This document shows, one piece after another, positions 22,780 through 35,926 of a stretch of DNA of 64,000 nucleotides. Position numbers and translations under genes: made by a program. The stretch's first letter is position 1. Every line of letters starts with the position of its first letter. Under the pieces are notes generated by a model. It saw only the letters and a list, made by a program, of their open reading frames with translations. It was not told where the DNA came from and made no database searches. This stretch comes from Dinochytrium kinnereticum (taxonomy: Eukaryota > Chytridiomycota > Chytridiomycetes > Chytridiales > Chytridiaceae), in the NCBI GenBank assembly GCA_027604005.1, contig JADGJT010000013.1:62001-126000 (forward strand). The letters run 5' to 3'.

Positions 22780-25700
22780 ATGGCCTCCCTCAAAGAAATA
22801 CTGAAGAACCGTAAGTATGCCCTGTTAAGCGTAAGCCCACCCCCTTTCAGGCATCATTCGGGAGGTCATTCAAGATGTCATCCCGGATAATGGCACCAAG
22901 TGGAAAGTGCTCATTGTAGATAGCGTCACCCTCAAGGTGCTGACCACTGTCTGCAAGCCTGCAGACATTTTGGAGCACAACGTTACGAGTATGGCTCCTC
23001 ATTTGGTAACATGTACTTATTATTTAAAGTTGTGGAGCAGCTTGCCAACCGCCGTGATCCGTTCCCAAATGAAGCAATATACCTTCTGAATCCTCAGCCA
23101 GAAAGCATTGATATGCTTATAGCTGATTACACCCGCGGAAAGCCGCTCTATGCTGCCGCTCACCTGTATTTTATTTCAGGTTGGCCTTGTAATCAATGCT
23201 ATTCAATTTACTTTGCATCTTCATTTTGCTGGTCTCTTATTGATGGAGGTTCTTTATTTAGGACTGGCGGACTCACTTTTCCAAAAGATCCGGAAATGTA
23301 CACCATTGATGAATAAGGTCAGAAACCTGAAAGAGCTCAATGTGGACTTTATTGGTGTGTCAAACTTTGATGATTTGTTTACTGACGCGATGGAAGCTGC
23401 AGAGCATCAAGCCTTTTCGGTTGATATGCCCCTTTCCTTTTCTGCCGCATTGAACGCTCCCACCCCCTCTTTACTGAACTACGAGCTTGAACCTGTTGCA
23501 AAAAGGCTTGTATCTGTGCTGGCAACCTTAGGAGAGTATCCGTACATTCGATATTATAATCCTCCAAATGCTCCGGTCGCTGTATCTACTCAGGAACGAT
23601 TGTCTGGGAAGCTCGCGACAATGGTTCAAGTTGAACTCGACAATTTATGTCGAATCGATAAAAACTTTCCGCCTCAAACTCAGTATCCTCGTGCTATCCT
23701 TTTGATTCTTGATCGTGGTGTTGATGTCGTAGCCCCCTTGCTGCATGAATTTACTTACCAGGCGTTATTGCACGACCTTTTCCTGCTTGAGGACGGCAAT
23801 AAGTACATGTACGTTGATTGCAATTGCCTCTTTTTTCGACTAATACATAAAAGTCAGGAGGATGGGACGCCAGCAGTATTAGATGAGGCAGACCCTTTTT
23901 TTGTTTGTAGCTTTCGTTTTGTAAAATGTAACCTAGATATTAGCTCAGTCAGAGATATAATCATGTGGCGGATGTGCTGGACTTTTTGGCGACGTCCGTC
24001 AAACGATTTAGGGAAGAGAACAAGGCCGCCCAGTATCAGCAAAACCAGGACGGGTATTGCTCTCGTAGCGTTCTTTGGAGCTAACCGGTGATTTTAGTGG
24101 ATCGTCAATAGATCAGATTTCGAAGATGGCAGGAGCTCTTTCCGCAATGCCTGAGTTTCAGGAAATGAAGTCCAAGGTTCTTTTTTTTGAGAAAGTTAGA
24201 AGGAATTAATCGCGAAATAGTTTTCTCTTCACACGGCTCTTTGTGAGAATTTTCAGAAGCTCTTTGAATCCTACGGTTTAAAGGATTTAACAACAGTCGA
24301 GCAGGTAGGAAAGATTGAATTTTACCTTCCTCGTCTGGTTGCATCTCTTATGTTTTGCATCGAATCAAGGATCTGTCTACAGGAGAAACAAGTGACGGAA
24401 AACCTGCAAAGATGGTAGGCGTGGACGTTCAGGGCCTACTTTCCAGTAACAAAATATGGTATTGGCAATCTGTTTGATAGAGTTATTAAATTAATTTTCC
24501 CTCATACATTTACGTATTGTAGCCATGCTGATAAAGTTCGCCTTTTAATGCTGTATATCATTACCCAAGACGGGCTTCCTGATAACGATCGACAACGGCT
24601 TTTCGATGCTGCGCGTCTGACACTCGAAGAAATCCAGGCCGTTACGAATCTTTCCGCTTTGGGTATAAGGTTGTCAGCTAGCCTAGAAAAGCGCCGCGTC
24701 GATGTCAAGAACCCGTACTCAATATCTCACCTCCGTAGCACTCGCAAGAGGCCTGAGGTGAAATTTGACACCAGCCGATATATCCCAGTTCTTAAGTACA
24801 TTCTGGAGGTATTTTAACTTGGTTGTAGGCAGCTGCATTATTGAACGTTCTTTTTTACTCATAGGATCAAGCCAAAAATACAATCGACGAAAGCGTCTTT
24901 ACATGGATAAAGGAACCTCCCCGTGCAGTTGTGTCAAGTAGCCCTTCTGTTACGAGATCAAATGCCCAAGTAGCCTATAACTACGTGGCAGACGCTTCGG
25001 GGCAAGGTGCGGGAGCTCCTCGAACGAAGCCATCATGGGCTACAAGGAAGCCAAATGCATCAACGGGTGTTGCCGAACGGAACGAAGGCAGGATATCTAC
25101 TGCTTCTAACTCCACCTTGAGCCAGTCTTCATCCATAACAAGCTTACCGACTTCGGATGAGCTCCGCAGAAATGGCCCGAGAATTATTGTATTTATGATG
25201 GGCGGTATGACATTCTCAGAGATAAGATCTTGCAATGAAATTCTTCGAGAACACAGCCGTGAAGTCTTTATTGGTAAGTCCTAAATATCTTGTCTTCTTT
25301 TTGTACTAATACATGCTTCAGGTTCAACCCAAATTCTTAATCCTCATAGCTTTACAGATCTTTTGAAGACTCTACACCGCACTGGGCCGCCTCCACCATC
25401 AAAGCACCCATATGTTATCCCAGAGCCCCAGGTCCAGACGTCTCCTCCCATAAGCAGGAGTAGCTCCTCTCACAGTTCACCTCGGTACGGAAATGGGTCG
25501 CCGCAGACCTCCCGCTCGAGAGACGACCGTTCCATGCCGCCACCGCACGGTCAAGGTGGTCCAATGCATAGGGATCACCCTTCCTCGCAGCAAATGTCTT
25601 ATGAACGAAACGGGTCGAGAGATGGACGACACAGCAGTGCGTCAAATGATTATCGAAATGGGCGAGACGACAGGGGCCCACCTCCTGACAGCCGAAGAGA

Positions 25701-26025
25701 CTACAGGCAACCACCTCTAAGCCGGCATGATTCCAGAGGAGAAGTCCGGGGACAGCAGTACCGTTCGGACTATCGGCAGGAGTCTCCATCGTCATCGCGG
25801 CAGCATTTGGACTCTTCGCGGGATGACGGGAGAAGCCCACCGGACCGAAGAAGCCCGCAGTCTAGCAGGGAGGATGTTCGCCGTGATATGGAGCGCATGC
25901 ATGTTTCCGATCGTCAAAGGCCCCCTCCGAGAGAAGGATCTCCATCCGTAGCAATGGAAAAGGAAAAGGAGAAGGAGAAGGAGAAGGAGAAGCGTGGATG
26001 GTTCCGCAAAAAGCAGAAGGAATAA
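22780..26025 (+). CDS. SEC1: Sec1/Munc18 family protein with long Ser/Arg-rich tail
   Basis: SM proteins bind syntaxins and SNARE bundles to drive exocytosis. The start MASLKEILKNR joins via a short intron to IIREVIQDVIPDNGTKWKV and VLIVDSVTLKVL (Munc18 domain 1). Then come VEQLANRRDPFPNEAIYLL, FIGVSNFDDLF, AILLILDRGVDVVAPLLHEF (the SM hallmark RGxDxxxPLLHE), TYQALLHDLF and DVLDFLATSVKRF. Domain 3 ends with IIVFMMGGMTFSEIRSC and a conserved HSFTDLLKTL. A tail of about 200 residues follows, rich in P, S, R and D, with (EK)n repeats and ending RGWFRKKQKE. An in-frame ATG also lies at 22720 but 22780 matches the family start. It is longer than animal Munc18, closer to fungal Sec1. The domain call is firm; introns were not all traced. 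Confidence 0.88.
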
Positions 26026-26102
26026 TAAATTTCTTATGATGCCAAGCCCAAAATATTGGAGTTGATCCATGCAAACCGAGGGGAAAAAACTTGATTTAAA
26101 AT

Positions 26103-28746
26103 ATGTCTGCACTGAAGAAAGTCGTTCCTTTCGGCCTCTGGGCCTCTCCTATCAGCACAGAAGCACTGACTGCATCAGCCATTCGTATTCAGGTGGATAG
26201 GCAATGCCGTTCGCATATCTAATACACTCATGGAATAGAATATTTACAAAGATGGAGATGCATGGTACCATGTGGAATTGCGCCCAGTCGAACAAGGACG
26301 ATCAGTGATTATTCGCAATACTGCAGGAGCCTCTGAGGAAATCAATGTTGGAGGAAGCAGCGCAAGATCTGAAGTCCATGAATACGGTGGCGCTGGCTCG
26401 ACTGCCCGAGGGGGCATATGTATTTTCACTGAGGCGCGTGACAGGCGCCTGTTCTTGAAAGGCCCGGGTAACTCCGAGCCAGTTGCCATTACAAGCAAGG
26501 ACCCAGTCTACCGCTTCGCTGACCTCAATATTCATCCAAGTCTGCTGTACTTGACTGCCGTTAGGGAGCACCACGTTTCTGAGGAGTCGATCATCAACGA
26601 ACTTGTATGCATCGAGATCCCAAAGGAGGGCCAGACTGGACAGGTGACTGTAATTGCCAGCGGAAAAGATTTCTTTACTGCCCCCCGCTTCTCCCCTGAT
26701 GGAAAGAGCATAGCGTGGATACAATGGCAGCTTCCTGAAATGCCATGTAGGTGATAGAATTTAGAACCTCTTTTTGAACTGCCACTACAGGGACCGAGTC
26801 AGAACTCGTTGTTGCCAAATGGCACTCTGAGGCCCGCAAGGTTGTTGAGTCGAAAGTCGTTGAGGCGAGCGGCAGTGTTTCCCAGCCACGTTGGGCCTCT
26901 AGCAACGATCTTTACTACTGTTGTGACAAGACAGGTTTCTAGTGAGTTGCCTTTTATTTCCAGCATGAGGTCAATGGGAGGCTTATTGACGGATTTTAGT
27001 AATATCTACCGACATTCGGTGAGCTCTGGTCTCTCAGAACCCATCCTTGAAAAGCCCATTCTTGGAGACTTTAGCTCTCCAGACTGGACTCTCGGCGCGT
27101 AAGTTAACATTTAAAGACAGTCTTGTTGTTGGCTCCTTTTAGTTTTAGCTTTTTTTTAAACCTGCTTTCCCTGTCGTAGCTCTACCTACGATTTCACGAG
27201 TGATGGAAACATTGTTGCTGGCCACACGGAGGCTGGTATCGAGAAGATTTCACTGATAAACCCGAAAGCAAAGACGATCGAGTTGATTACTAAGGACTTT
27301 GTTGCTCTCGACCTTGTTGTTGTCAACGACGTTGTCTATATGCATGCGGGTAGTAAGACAACCTTGGCCTCACTTGTTTCCTTCGATCTTAAGACTAAGG
27401 TCGCAACAACCCTCAAGAAGACATCGCAGGTCAATATTGAGGAGGATTTCAAGTCGGTGGCCCAGGTTCTCGAGATTCAGACGGAGGAGCATGTAGTTTA
27501 CGCAAACTAGTAAGAGTCAAGTCTTTATTCGACTTTCTCTGACTTTTATATTGAAGTTATGCGCCAAAGAACCCTAACTTTGTGGCACCTACTGGTGAGC
27601 TTCCTCCTTTGATTGTGAGCTGTCATGGGGGGCCTACTGCGTGCACTAGCAGTATCTTTAGCCCTGGTGTTCAGTTCTGGACCAGCCGTGGCTTTGCATG
27701 GCTAGATGTCAACTACTCGGGATCATCTGGTTTTGGAACGGAATACAGGTTTACTCTCCTTCTAATGAAGTATCCCGCAAATATTCATTGTTTGTTTTCT
27801 CTACTAGGAACCGTTTGAACGGGACGTGGGGGATTGCGGACGTGAACGATGTATGCAACGCGGCTTTGCATCTCGCAAAGATTGGGCTTGCTGATCCTAA
27901 GCGTCTCTGCGTTCGAGGTGGATCCGCCGGTACGTTAGAGATTGGGAATTCGTAGCTTACTGTATATTTTGAAATGATAGGTGGGTTCACCGTTCTTGCC
28001 GTTTTGGCTTTTAAGCCTGAGGTTTTTGCCGCCGGTACGAGCTTGTACGGCATTTGCGATCTCGTTAGCCTTGCTAAATTGACTCATAAATTTGAGGTAA
28101 TATTTGCTCTGCTTCTCTCCGTGATGCTTTGATCAGGCGCTGACTTTTGAATGTAGTCTCGTTATATTGATATCTTAATGGGAGGAAGCGTTACTGAGAT
28201 CGAAGATGTTTACATCAAGCGATCTCCTATCCACAGCGCCGGGAATATCAGTGCCGCTCTCCTCGTTTTGCAAGGACAAGAGGATAGGGTAAGCCGTTTT
28301 TGTTTACCCTCTATTGTTATACAGACTAAGCATCACGACCTTTTCTTCGTTTCGTTATCTGGTTTCATGTTTCTTCATCTCATTTTCTTCATCCTATGCT
28401 TTGTCTACGCGATTGATCCCACTTCTGTCAATGGGGGTTCTTCTGAGTCCTTGCGATCATTTCTTTCCACTACCACTTCCTTCCGTCCACTCAACTGATT
28501 AAACCAAAAAAAACAACAACAATAAGGTTGTGCCTCCCAACCAAGCTGAGCTCATCGTTGACGCCGTTAAGAAAAGAAACGGAGTAGTCGAGTATCAGGT
28601 AAAACAAGTGAACAAATGTTTTGTATTTATGACTTTAATAGATTTTCGAGGGTGAAGGTCACGGTTGGAAGAAGGCTGAGAACATTCAAAAGTCGATTGA
28701 GACGGAACTTGCATTTTACTTGAAGAACTTAAAGATTCAGCAATAA
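26103..28746 (+). CDS. S9-family serine peptidase (dipeptidyl/acylaminoacyl peptidase type)
   Basis: A cytosolic-type prolyl oligopeptidase family hydrolase that trims peptides with a Ser-Asp-His triad. The start [18 protein letters not shown] is followed by a beta-propeller region ([64 protein letters not shown]) and then the alpha/beta hydrolase domain. This has [12 protein letters not shown] (oxyanion region), [26 protein letters not shown] with the nucleophile serine split by an intron, [10 protein letters not shown] with the aspartate, and [11 protein letters not shown] with the histidine. It ends LKNLKIQQ at TAA 28744-28746. No signal peptide is visible. It lies 77 bp after SEC1 on the same strand. 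Confidence 0.85.
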
Positions 28747-29167
28747 AGCCTCATATTTGTGAGTTGGTTAAATGATCTTGTACTGAAACGAAGAAAGAAC
28801 GAGTTCACATTTTGTGTACTATTAAAGTTTAACTTGCACCTTTCAAAAAATTATTTTCTCCATTCTTTTCTTTTTATCTGTTACATGTTTGTGGGAGGCA
28901 GACAGTTACGGCCGTTCAATCGCAAGAGAAAAAGGACCAGCAAGTGAAGAAGTGAACTTTCACGAGCATGAGCCAAAAATAAAACTCATATCTGAACATA
29001 AAAGCCGCAAGCTACTTCACTATTGGAAGATAAGATGATGCCAATGAACATAGTGAAAAATTACAGGGCTTCACAAACCCAAGCAAAGAGGCCAAGAAGC
29101 GCAAGTATTCAAAAAATAAAAACAACAAAGGCAACGCAATCCCAAAACCAAAACAACCAAAACAACC
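28747..29167. other. Intergenic between the S9 peptidase and the ABCC 3' end
   Basis: The two genes converge here. The DNA is A-rich towards the ABCC stop, with repeated CAAAAC/CAACCAAAA units near 29140-29165. No exon was recognised. Confidence 0.5.
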
Positions 29168-32100
29168 TCACTTCTTCCCCTCCGCAATCTCCCTTAACAA
29201 CCCCAAATTAGCCTCCCCAGTTACCTCCGCCAACCTCCTTAAAGCACTATCCTCGCGATCCAGCAACACCGCCGGCCGATCAAACTCCACAGCCTTCCCA
29301 TCCTCTAGCACGAGAACGCGGTCCAGGCCCACAACCGTGTTCAATCGATGGGCAATGGAGATGACAGTTGCAGTGCTGAAATGGGTTCGGATGGATTGTT
29401 GGATGAGGGTGTCGGCTGCCTGGTCTACAGAGGCGGTGGCTTCGTCTAGGAGGAGGATGCGGGAACGGTATAGGCTGATGGAAAGAGGGTGGTTAAAAAA
29501 CATTGAAACAAAAAAAAGTGATTTAAGGTACTGAGGGCAAATATAGACGGGAAGAGAGATCAACAAAACAAGGAAAATAAAGAAAACATAAAAATACTCA
29601 CATGGCTCGTGCTAAGCAAATCAACTGTCTCTGACCCACCGACAAATTCTCTCCATTCTCCGTGACAGGGTCCTCCAACTTCAAAGGTAAACCCCCGACA
29701 TACTCCTTCATTCCCACCATCCCCAAAACCTCCCAAACCTCATCATCGCCAAACAGATTCTCTACATCCAGATTCAATCTAAACGTTCCAGAAAAGAGAA
29801 CAGGCTCTTGAGTGATAATCCCAATGCTTGATCGAAGAAGAGAGAGACCCATGCGCGTGATATCTTGGCCGTCTATCGTGATTGAACCAGAGCAAGGCTC
29901 GATGAGACGGAAGAGCGTTGTGAGGAGCGTGCTTTTTCCGGATCCGGTGCGGCCAACAACCCCAATCTAATCATGGTGGTCAGCCTAGGCTAATCGAGAG
30001 ACGCAATGACAAGAAACTAACCTTTTCTCCTGGTAAGATTTCAATAGACAGGTCCTTCAAAACAGCATGATCAGGTCGACTAGGATACCTGACCTCCAGA
30101 TCGCGAATCACAATCCGACCGTCAGAAGGCCAATCCTCTTTCTTTGGATCCGTCAGAAGGTGATCCGGAGCTTCCTGGGGTAAATCGTTGGCATAAGTGT
30201 CAAGACGTTCGACAGCATTCATCTATAATTCGGTGGTTTTTTTGGTTAAACTAGGATGGGAAGGGAATTGACAAACCTCTGATTCGAGATTAGCCAGGGA
30301 TTTTAGGAGGAACCCTATATCTTCGACTACGCCCAAGGCGTAGGAAAGAGATAGGCCGATAAGGGCAGGGTTAATTGCAGAGGAGACGCCAAGGAGACCT
30401 AGGGCAAGGATGATCAAGGCTGCAATAAACTAAACCAAACCAAATTAAAACATCAGTTCCCTGCAATCCTCTGCTCGCAAGTAAAATATAAAAAATAAAT
30501 CAAACCCACCTCAATCCTAAGTGACACCCATATAGAGGTACAAGAATATAGGTACGATGGCGAGTTACTAAAATCCAATAACCTCCTCTGCTTGGCTATA
30601 AACTTGTCCTCAACCATAAACGCGCGGACACTTGACACACCCGAAAGCGTTTCACTTATATGAGCGTAAAGAGGAGATCGTTCATTTGAATCAAGACGTT
30701 TGAGTTCTCGGACGGTTGCTCGGTAAAACCGGAGGATAAAGTAGTAGATCACGAAGAGGGGGACAACGAGGACTAGGGACGGTAAAAGGTAGTTAGAGGT
30801 GGATTAATTTTCGATAAAAGTTAGAAGCAGGGGTGTCAGGTCTGGTATAATTACTTACACAGTAGCATGGGGGCAACATAAGCGATAAGCGAGAAGGTAG
30901 ATAAAAGACTTCCTCCCGAAAAGATCACAAAAAAATAAAAGATCCAGATTTGTTGATCGACCGCATCAATATCCTTTGAAAATCGGTTCAGGATACGTCC
31001 AATAGGCTATAAACAAATAAAATATGTGGAAAATCAGTTTAGATCAACTCGACGAAAAAGGGAATTAGAAAAACATATTGAGATTAATGCGTCTTCTTCG
31101 CTTTTTTTACCTGACTCTCAAAGAAAGACAGAGGGGCCCGTAACAGACGTTTCATAACAGCTTTATGGTAATAAAGACTTGCAAGGAATGCACCAAGCAC
31201 CACCAAACCGTTCAAGCAGACTAAAAAAGAAGAACAATAAAGAAAAAGTAATAATACGCATCAGTAAAGTAATAATACTTAGGAACAAACCGAAAAGAAT
31301 AAAGAAAAAATGAAGTCACTCACGCATAGCAAAAGCCTGGGACCCCCCCAAAACCCCGTAATATGTCAAATATGTGTCTTGCGAAAACCCAAACCGATTA
31401 CTAGACCACCAAGCAAGCCAAAGCGAAGTCACAAGTCCCAGCCCCTGTTGCAGGACAGCCGCGACCAGAATAAACAAAACCATCCAAAACCCTCCAGCAG
31501 CTCTATAAAAGCTCAACCAGACATGCTTCTTCAAAGAGCCCTTTGTTCTATCCTCCTCAGCCATCAAATCTACATCCGAGGATTCATCATCAACCCTTTT
31601 GCCGACTTCCTCCTTCTCCTTCTCCTTCATCGTCGTCGTTGTTGACGTCTCATCTTTCTCTTTCGAGTCCCTCTCACCAGCACTTTGCATCTGATAATCT
31701 TTCATGAGACCCGCCAATCTGCTTCCTTCCGTCCTCATCAGTTCAACGTATCCGCCTATCTCAGTGATACGGCCTTGGTCCATAACGATTACGTTATCTG
31801 AGTGAGGAAGGAGGTGGAGTTGGTGGGTTACCAGGATTCGGGTTTTGGTAGAGAGGGCTTCCATAATGCAGTTTTGAAAGACGGTTTGGCCCACGTGGGC
31901 GTCGAGAGCGGAGATAGGGTCGTCCTGTTTTTTTTTTGTTAGGGAAAAGGGAGGAGTAAGAAAAGTCATTTGTTTTGCTTTCTGTTCCGCAAGGGAAGTG
32001 AAAGAAGGAGGTTGTAATTTACCAGGAGATAGATTTCAGCGTCATCGTAAACGGCACGGGCTGTAAAAAATGAACGAACAGGATGTTATCAGAAACAACA

Positions 32101-35100
32101 AGAAAAAAAGCAAAGAAGTCTGAGGAAAAAAAGAAATAAAATAGAGGAATCAAATGAACCCAAGCGCCACTACCTCAACACAATAAGAAAAAAAGAAGAA
32201 AAAAATTCTCACCCAACGAAACCCGGCTCTTCTGCCCCCCACTAATATTAACCCCCTTCTCCCCAATCTGCGTCCGAATCCCCGCTGGTAGTCTCTCCAA
32301 ATCCTGTTCTAGCGCAGCAACCCTCACAGCCTTCCCTAATTTCTCCCGATCCAATTCAGATCCAAACAAAATATTGCCTTCGACCGTATCGGTCAGAATC
32401 CAGGGTTGTTGTGGGACGTAGGCGATGCGACCAGTAAAAGTGATAGTACCAGAAAGGCGGGTCATTTCGCCGATCAACGCGTTCAGGAGACTAGATTTGC
32501 CTGAGCCTTTTGGAAAGAAGAAGTTAGAATACATTGGAGTGGTCATCGTTTTACATCTTACCAACAGGTCCAACAACACAGGTGAGTTTCCCACGTGGAA
32601 TGGAGAGGTTCAGGTCTTTGATGAAAGGGGGAAGCGGTTCCAACTCCTCCTTCTCTTTCTTCCCCTTCTTCCCGAACCATCCAGCCTTCTTTCCCCCCTC
32701 TTCCTCCGCTTTCCCCTCCAAAACCTCAACGTCACGATCCCCAGTCTTTTCATTCCCTAACTCCCCAGATTTTTTCTTCTTATCCATGGCCGCCTTCTTG
32801 GAATCATCCGTCTCGGCTCGTTGCCATCGGAATGTGTCATTGATGACTTCAATAGCAGTGGTAGGAGGGATTGTGGTGGTGGAGAGGTTGCTAATGGTTA
32901 GGGTTTCGCTTTCGGTTGCGCGGAGGAAGGCGGAGACTCGGTTCCAGGAGACGATAGAGCGGACAAAGGAGCTTTAACAAAGAAAAAGAAAAGAAAAGAT
33001 AAATATAGGGTAGAGAGAGATACGATTGTAAAAGAAAAAAGAAGATAACAAAAAGGTCAACTGAAGTAGAGAGAGAGAAGGAAGTAGACATGATGGTCGG
33101 AAGAGTCAAATGACAGAAATGAAGAGAAAAAAAATAAAGCATTCCCTAAGACTTACCTAAAAATTGTTGGCAAAATAAACAAAGGCCCAATCAACAATTG
33201 AAAAAGAGCCAACGCCGGGAAAATGATTGCCGGATCTAACCCCACCTCTGGCCTACCTCTGGCATACGCAATAAAAGCCACAATCGGCATCAAGATAGGG
33301 GTCAGCTGCGCCATGCAGATAAACACCACCAAAATAATATTGAACCTCTTCAATGATTCTAGTTGACGAGATCGGAGATGGCTGACCCGGGTTTGGAAAA
33401 TGGGTTCCCAAGCTCGGAATTTGATGACTTTGATCCCATACAACATCTCACGGATCAGTTTAAGCCGGGCGTCGCTGGAGGAGAGAAGGGACTTTTGGAT
33501 ACCGGCTACAAAGCTGAAGAGAGAGGCCTGGAGATTGTGAGACATTGGGTTGTCTGATTTTGACAATATACGAGGAAAGGGAACGCACCTGGATTATAAG
33601 AGATCCTAGGAGGACTCCGAGGGCGGCCCAGACGGCGTTGCCGAGGAGCTTATAAAGGAGGTAGAGGGTGACGACGACTTGGATTGGGGTTACGATAATG
33701 GTGTGAGATTCGAGCATGAATTCCGCAAGCTGTATGTTAGAGATAGTTAAAGTTGGGAGACGTTAGGAATCGTGACTATTTTATTGCGACTTAAGCAACT
33801 CACAGTCTCTGTATCAACGTTAATCAGGTTAAGAATATTGCCTTGCGTGAATGTTTGCTGGGCTTCGTTCGACAGGCGAAGACTCTGTTTTAAGAAAGTA
33901 GTTGGTATGTGGTAGTTAGAGAGAAGTTTGTTATGCAGACGGAAGCGCAGAAAGGATAGTTAAAGGAAAAAAAGAAAAGAAAATCAATCAACTTCAAAGC
34001 TCACCTTTTCATAAATAGCACCAATAAGAACAGTACGAAGATTTACCATAATGGTACGATTAATCTGGTTATGAGTTCGTCCAAAAATTGTAAAAAGAAG
34101 CTGCAATCCAAAAATGATGAACGCAATGGCGATGCCATTATTGACAATGAGGTTTGATTTCGGAAACTCAGGCTGAAGATAATAAATAATCTACAATGGA
34201 AAAAAAAGAAGTAGGGTTTGAATATTTAGAATCAAAATGTGAAAACAGTTTCGATTGTGTTCTAAAAAAAGTCATATGATTCGCTTACCTGCTGGATAAA
34301 GGTTGGAACGGCCACCTGGGAGCCGGTAGAGATTGCAAGGAAGATTCCAGAGAGAATCCAGTTGACGATGAATCGGCTGTTTCGTGGATATGAATAATTA
34401 GAAGATGCCATTACCGATAGAGAGCCCCCATGAATGATATTTGCTTTTTAACCAGAATTGAATATGCTCACCTGATAAGGAACTTGAGGAGGTTTGGTTT
34501 CTTGGATTCCTCGGGATTCTTCAAATATGCTCTAAGCTTTTCCCAATATGGCACAATGAGCTTTGACAGTACACCAGTTTGGTCCCTTGGGTTCAACAGC
34601 GGAAGGTCCTTAAAGAAAAAAGATCAAAAAGAAAAGATATTGTTATTAGTAGAAGAGCGGACATAATTGTTGTGAGAGAAACTAAAACCACAACGAAAAA
34701 ATGAGTCGACTAATAAGGGAAGGACCAAGACGTTGAATTAGACGCAAAAATGGCGCAATTCAGAATGAAAAAAATAGATAGTGGGATGGGTTTGTCACCT
34801 TTATCTCCAAAGGCCGCTTGTATCCCAGCAGCATGATCCTGTCCAGCCATGCAAGAAAGACCCAGGAGAGAATGTTTGGATTTATGACGCCGCGGTCGGA
34901 CGCAGAAGATACAGGAGAGGAGTTGGCTGGCACAGTCGCTGGAGGGGTGATTCCCGGCTCGTCTCCGTTGCTGCCTCTGACGATGGGGGATTCTGTTGTG
35001 ATGGAGATGGTTTCTGAGGAGCCTGTTGTCTTTTGAGGACCCTTCTCCTCCTCTTTGGAGGATGCACCAGCAGTGGTGATGGAGGTGATGGTGGTGGCAT

Positions 35101-35188
35101 CGCCATGCCCCGAGGTCAATGAGGTGATGAACGGAGGCAGGGGCGTTGTGCCCTCCGCCTCACTGGAGGTCGGCAAGGGCATGGGCAT
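29168..35188 (-). CDS. ABCC-type full ABC transporter (MRP4/5/YOR1-like, no TMD0)
   Basis: A full-length exporter with order TMD1-NBD1-TMD2-NBD2, split by many introns. The N-terminus starts with a Ser/Thr/Pro-rich stretch and goes straight into NILSWVFLAWLDRIMLLGYK, so the extra TMD0 of MRP1 is absent. NBD1 has VGPVG/SGKSSLLNALIGE (Walker A split by an intron), VNISGGQKSRVSLARA and LLDDPISALDAHVG, whose acidic residue after Walker B is D as usual in ABCC NBD1. NBD2 has RSSIGIITQEPVLFSGTFRL, the signature NLSVGQRQLICLARAM, LLLDEATASVD and SIAHRLNTVVGLD. A K/E-rich linker precedes NBD1 (about 32600-32790). It ends at 29168. The start is the ATG at 35188. Substrate is unknown; fungal relatives export drugs and metal or organic-anion conjugates. 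Confidence 0.88.
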
Positions 35189-35202
35189 TCACTTGGATAC
35201 GT

Positions 35203-35247
35203 GCAGGAAGGAAGGAAGGATGGTTGGATGGATGGATGGATGGATAG
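35203..35247. repeat. GGAA/GGAT tetranucleotide tract
   Basis: Tandem GGAA units pass into GGAT units just upstream of the ABCC start codon. This is simple repeat DNA in the 5' flank. Confidence 0.8.
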
Positions 35248-35494
35248 TTGGAAGGATGCAAGAGGTGAGTGAGCGTGGGACCAAATTCTATCGTTTGGTT
35301 TTATTTGTTTTTTCAAGCGGATATCCATGATTTCTCAACCCCCATGTCTGCTTGCATGGCTGGCTGACAAGTTGTTTCTCCGCATGGAATAGCCGCATGT
35401 GATTGGCGGAGAGCTGCTCAAAGGCGGAGGATCTATTATTCCGCACGGCCATCCATTCATTCATCCACACGTCTCACCCCCACCCACATTCCCC

Positions 35495-35590
35495 ATCATT
35501 CCTTCCTTCACCTCCTATCCATCCAACCATCCATCCATCCTTCACCTCCTATCTATCTATCCATCCATCCATCCTTCCTTCCTTCCTTCC
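35495..35590. repeat. Imperfect ATCC/TTCC tetranucleotide tract
   Basis: Short runs of ATCC, TTCC and CATCC alternate with CTCCTAT units. Short open frames here translate into repeats and are not genes. Confidence 0.75.
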
Positions 35591-35657
35591 ATCCGATAAT
35601 TGCTTCCTTCCTTCCATCAGATAATTGCTTCCTTCCTTCCATCCGATAATTGCTTCC
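35591..35657. repeat. 25-bp minisatellite, about 2.7 copies
   Basis: A 25-bp unit beginning ATCCGATAATTGCTTCC and ending in TTCCTTCC is present twice in full and once in part. The middle copy has A for C at position 5. Each copy carries a GATAA core. Confidence 0.8.
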
Positions 35658-35926
35658 GCTCAATCATCTAACTGCTGACGCTTCTTCTGCTTCTGCTGCT
35701 GCTTCTGACTGAGGAGTGCACGCAGAGTGTCTGAATGGTGCTGCTGCCAGAGTGCTTGCTTGCTGCTGACGGTTTACTTTCTGTCTGAAGTGTGCACTGT
35801 GCTGCAATTAAGAAAAATAGTAAAAATTTCTACCATTGACAACAACAACGGTTCGGACAAACCCATCCCTTCTTCCAACCTCGAGTCAACCTCCTTGCCA
35901 GCCAAAGAGAGGGAATGAAAGAAGGC

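Larger units (their letters stand above)
35189..35926. promoter_or_regulatory. Divergent promoter region of ABCC and CEP44, with simple repeats
   Basis: 738 bp separates the two start codons. It contains GGAA/GGAT and ATCC/TTCC tetranucleotide tracts and a 25-bp minisatellite, listed separately, and CTG/CTT-rich sequence near 35680-35770. I see no conserved exon. Confidence 0.5.

Noticed and set aside
25415..25840. Minus-strand 141-residue open frame across the SEC1 tail
   Set aside because: Low-complexity coding on the + strand keeps the opposite strand open. No family motif is present on the minus strand.
32425..32977. Overlapping plus-strand open frames of 111 and 147 residues
   Set aside because: They lie opposite the ABCC NBD1 and its K/E-rich linker, and consist of reverse-complement low complexity.
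35399..35624. Two plus-strand open frames rich in HPSIHPS
   Set aside because: They are translations of ATCC/TTCC simple repeats.
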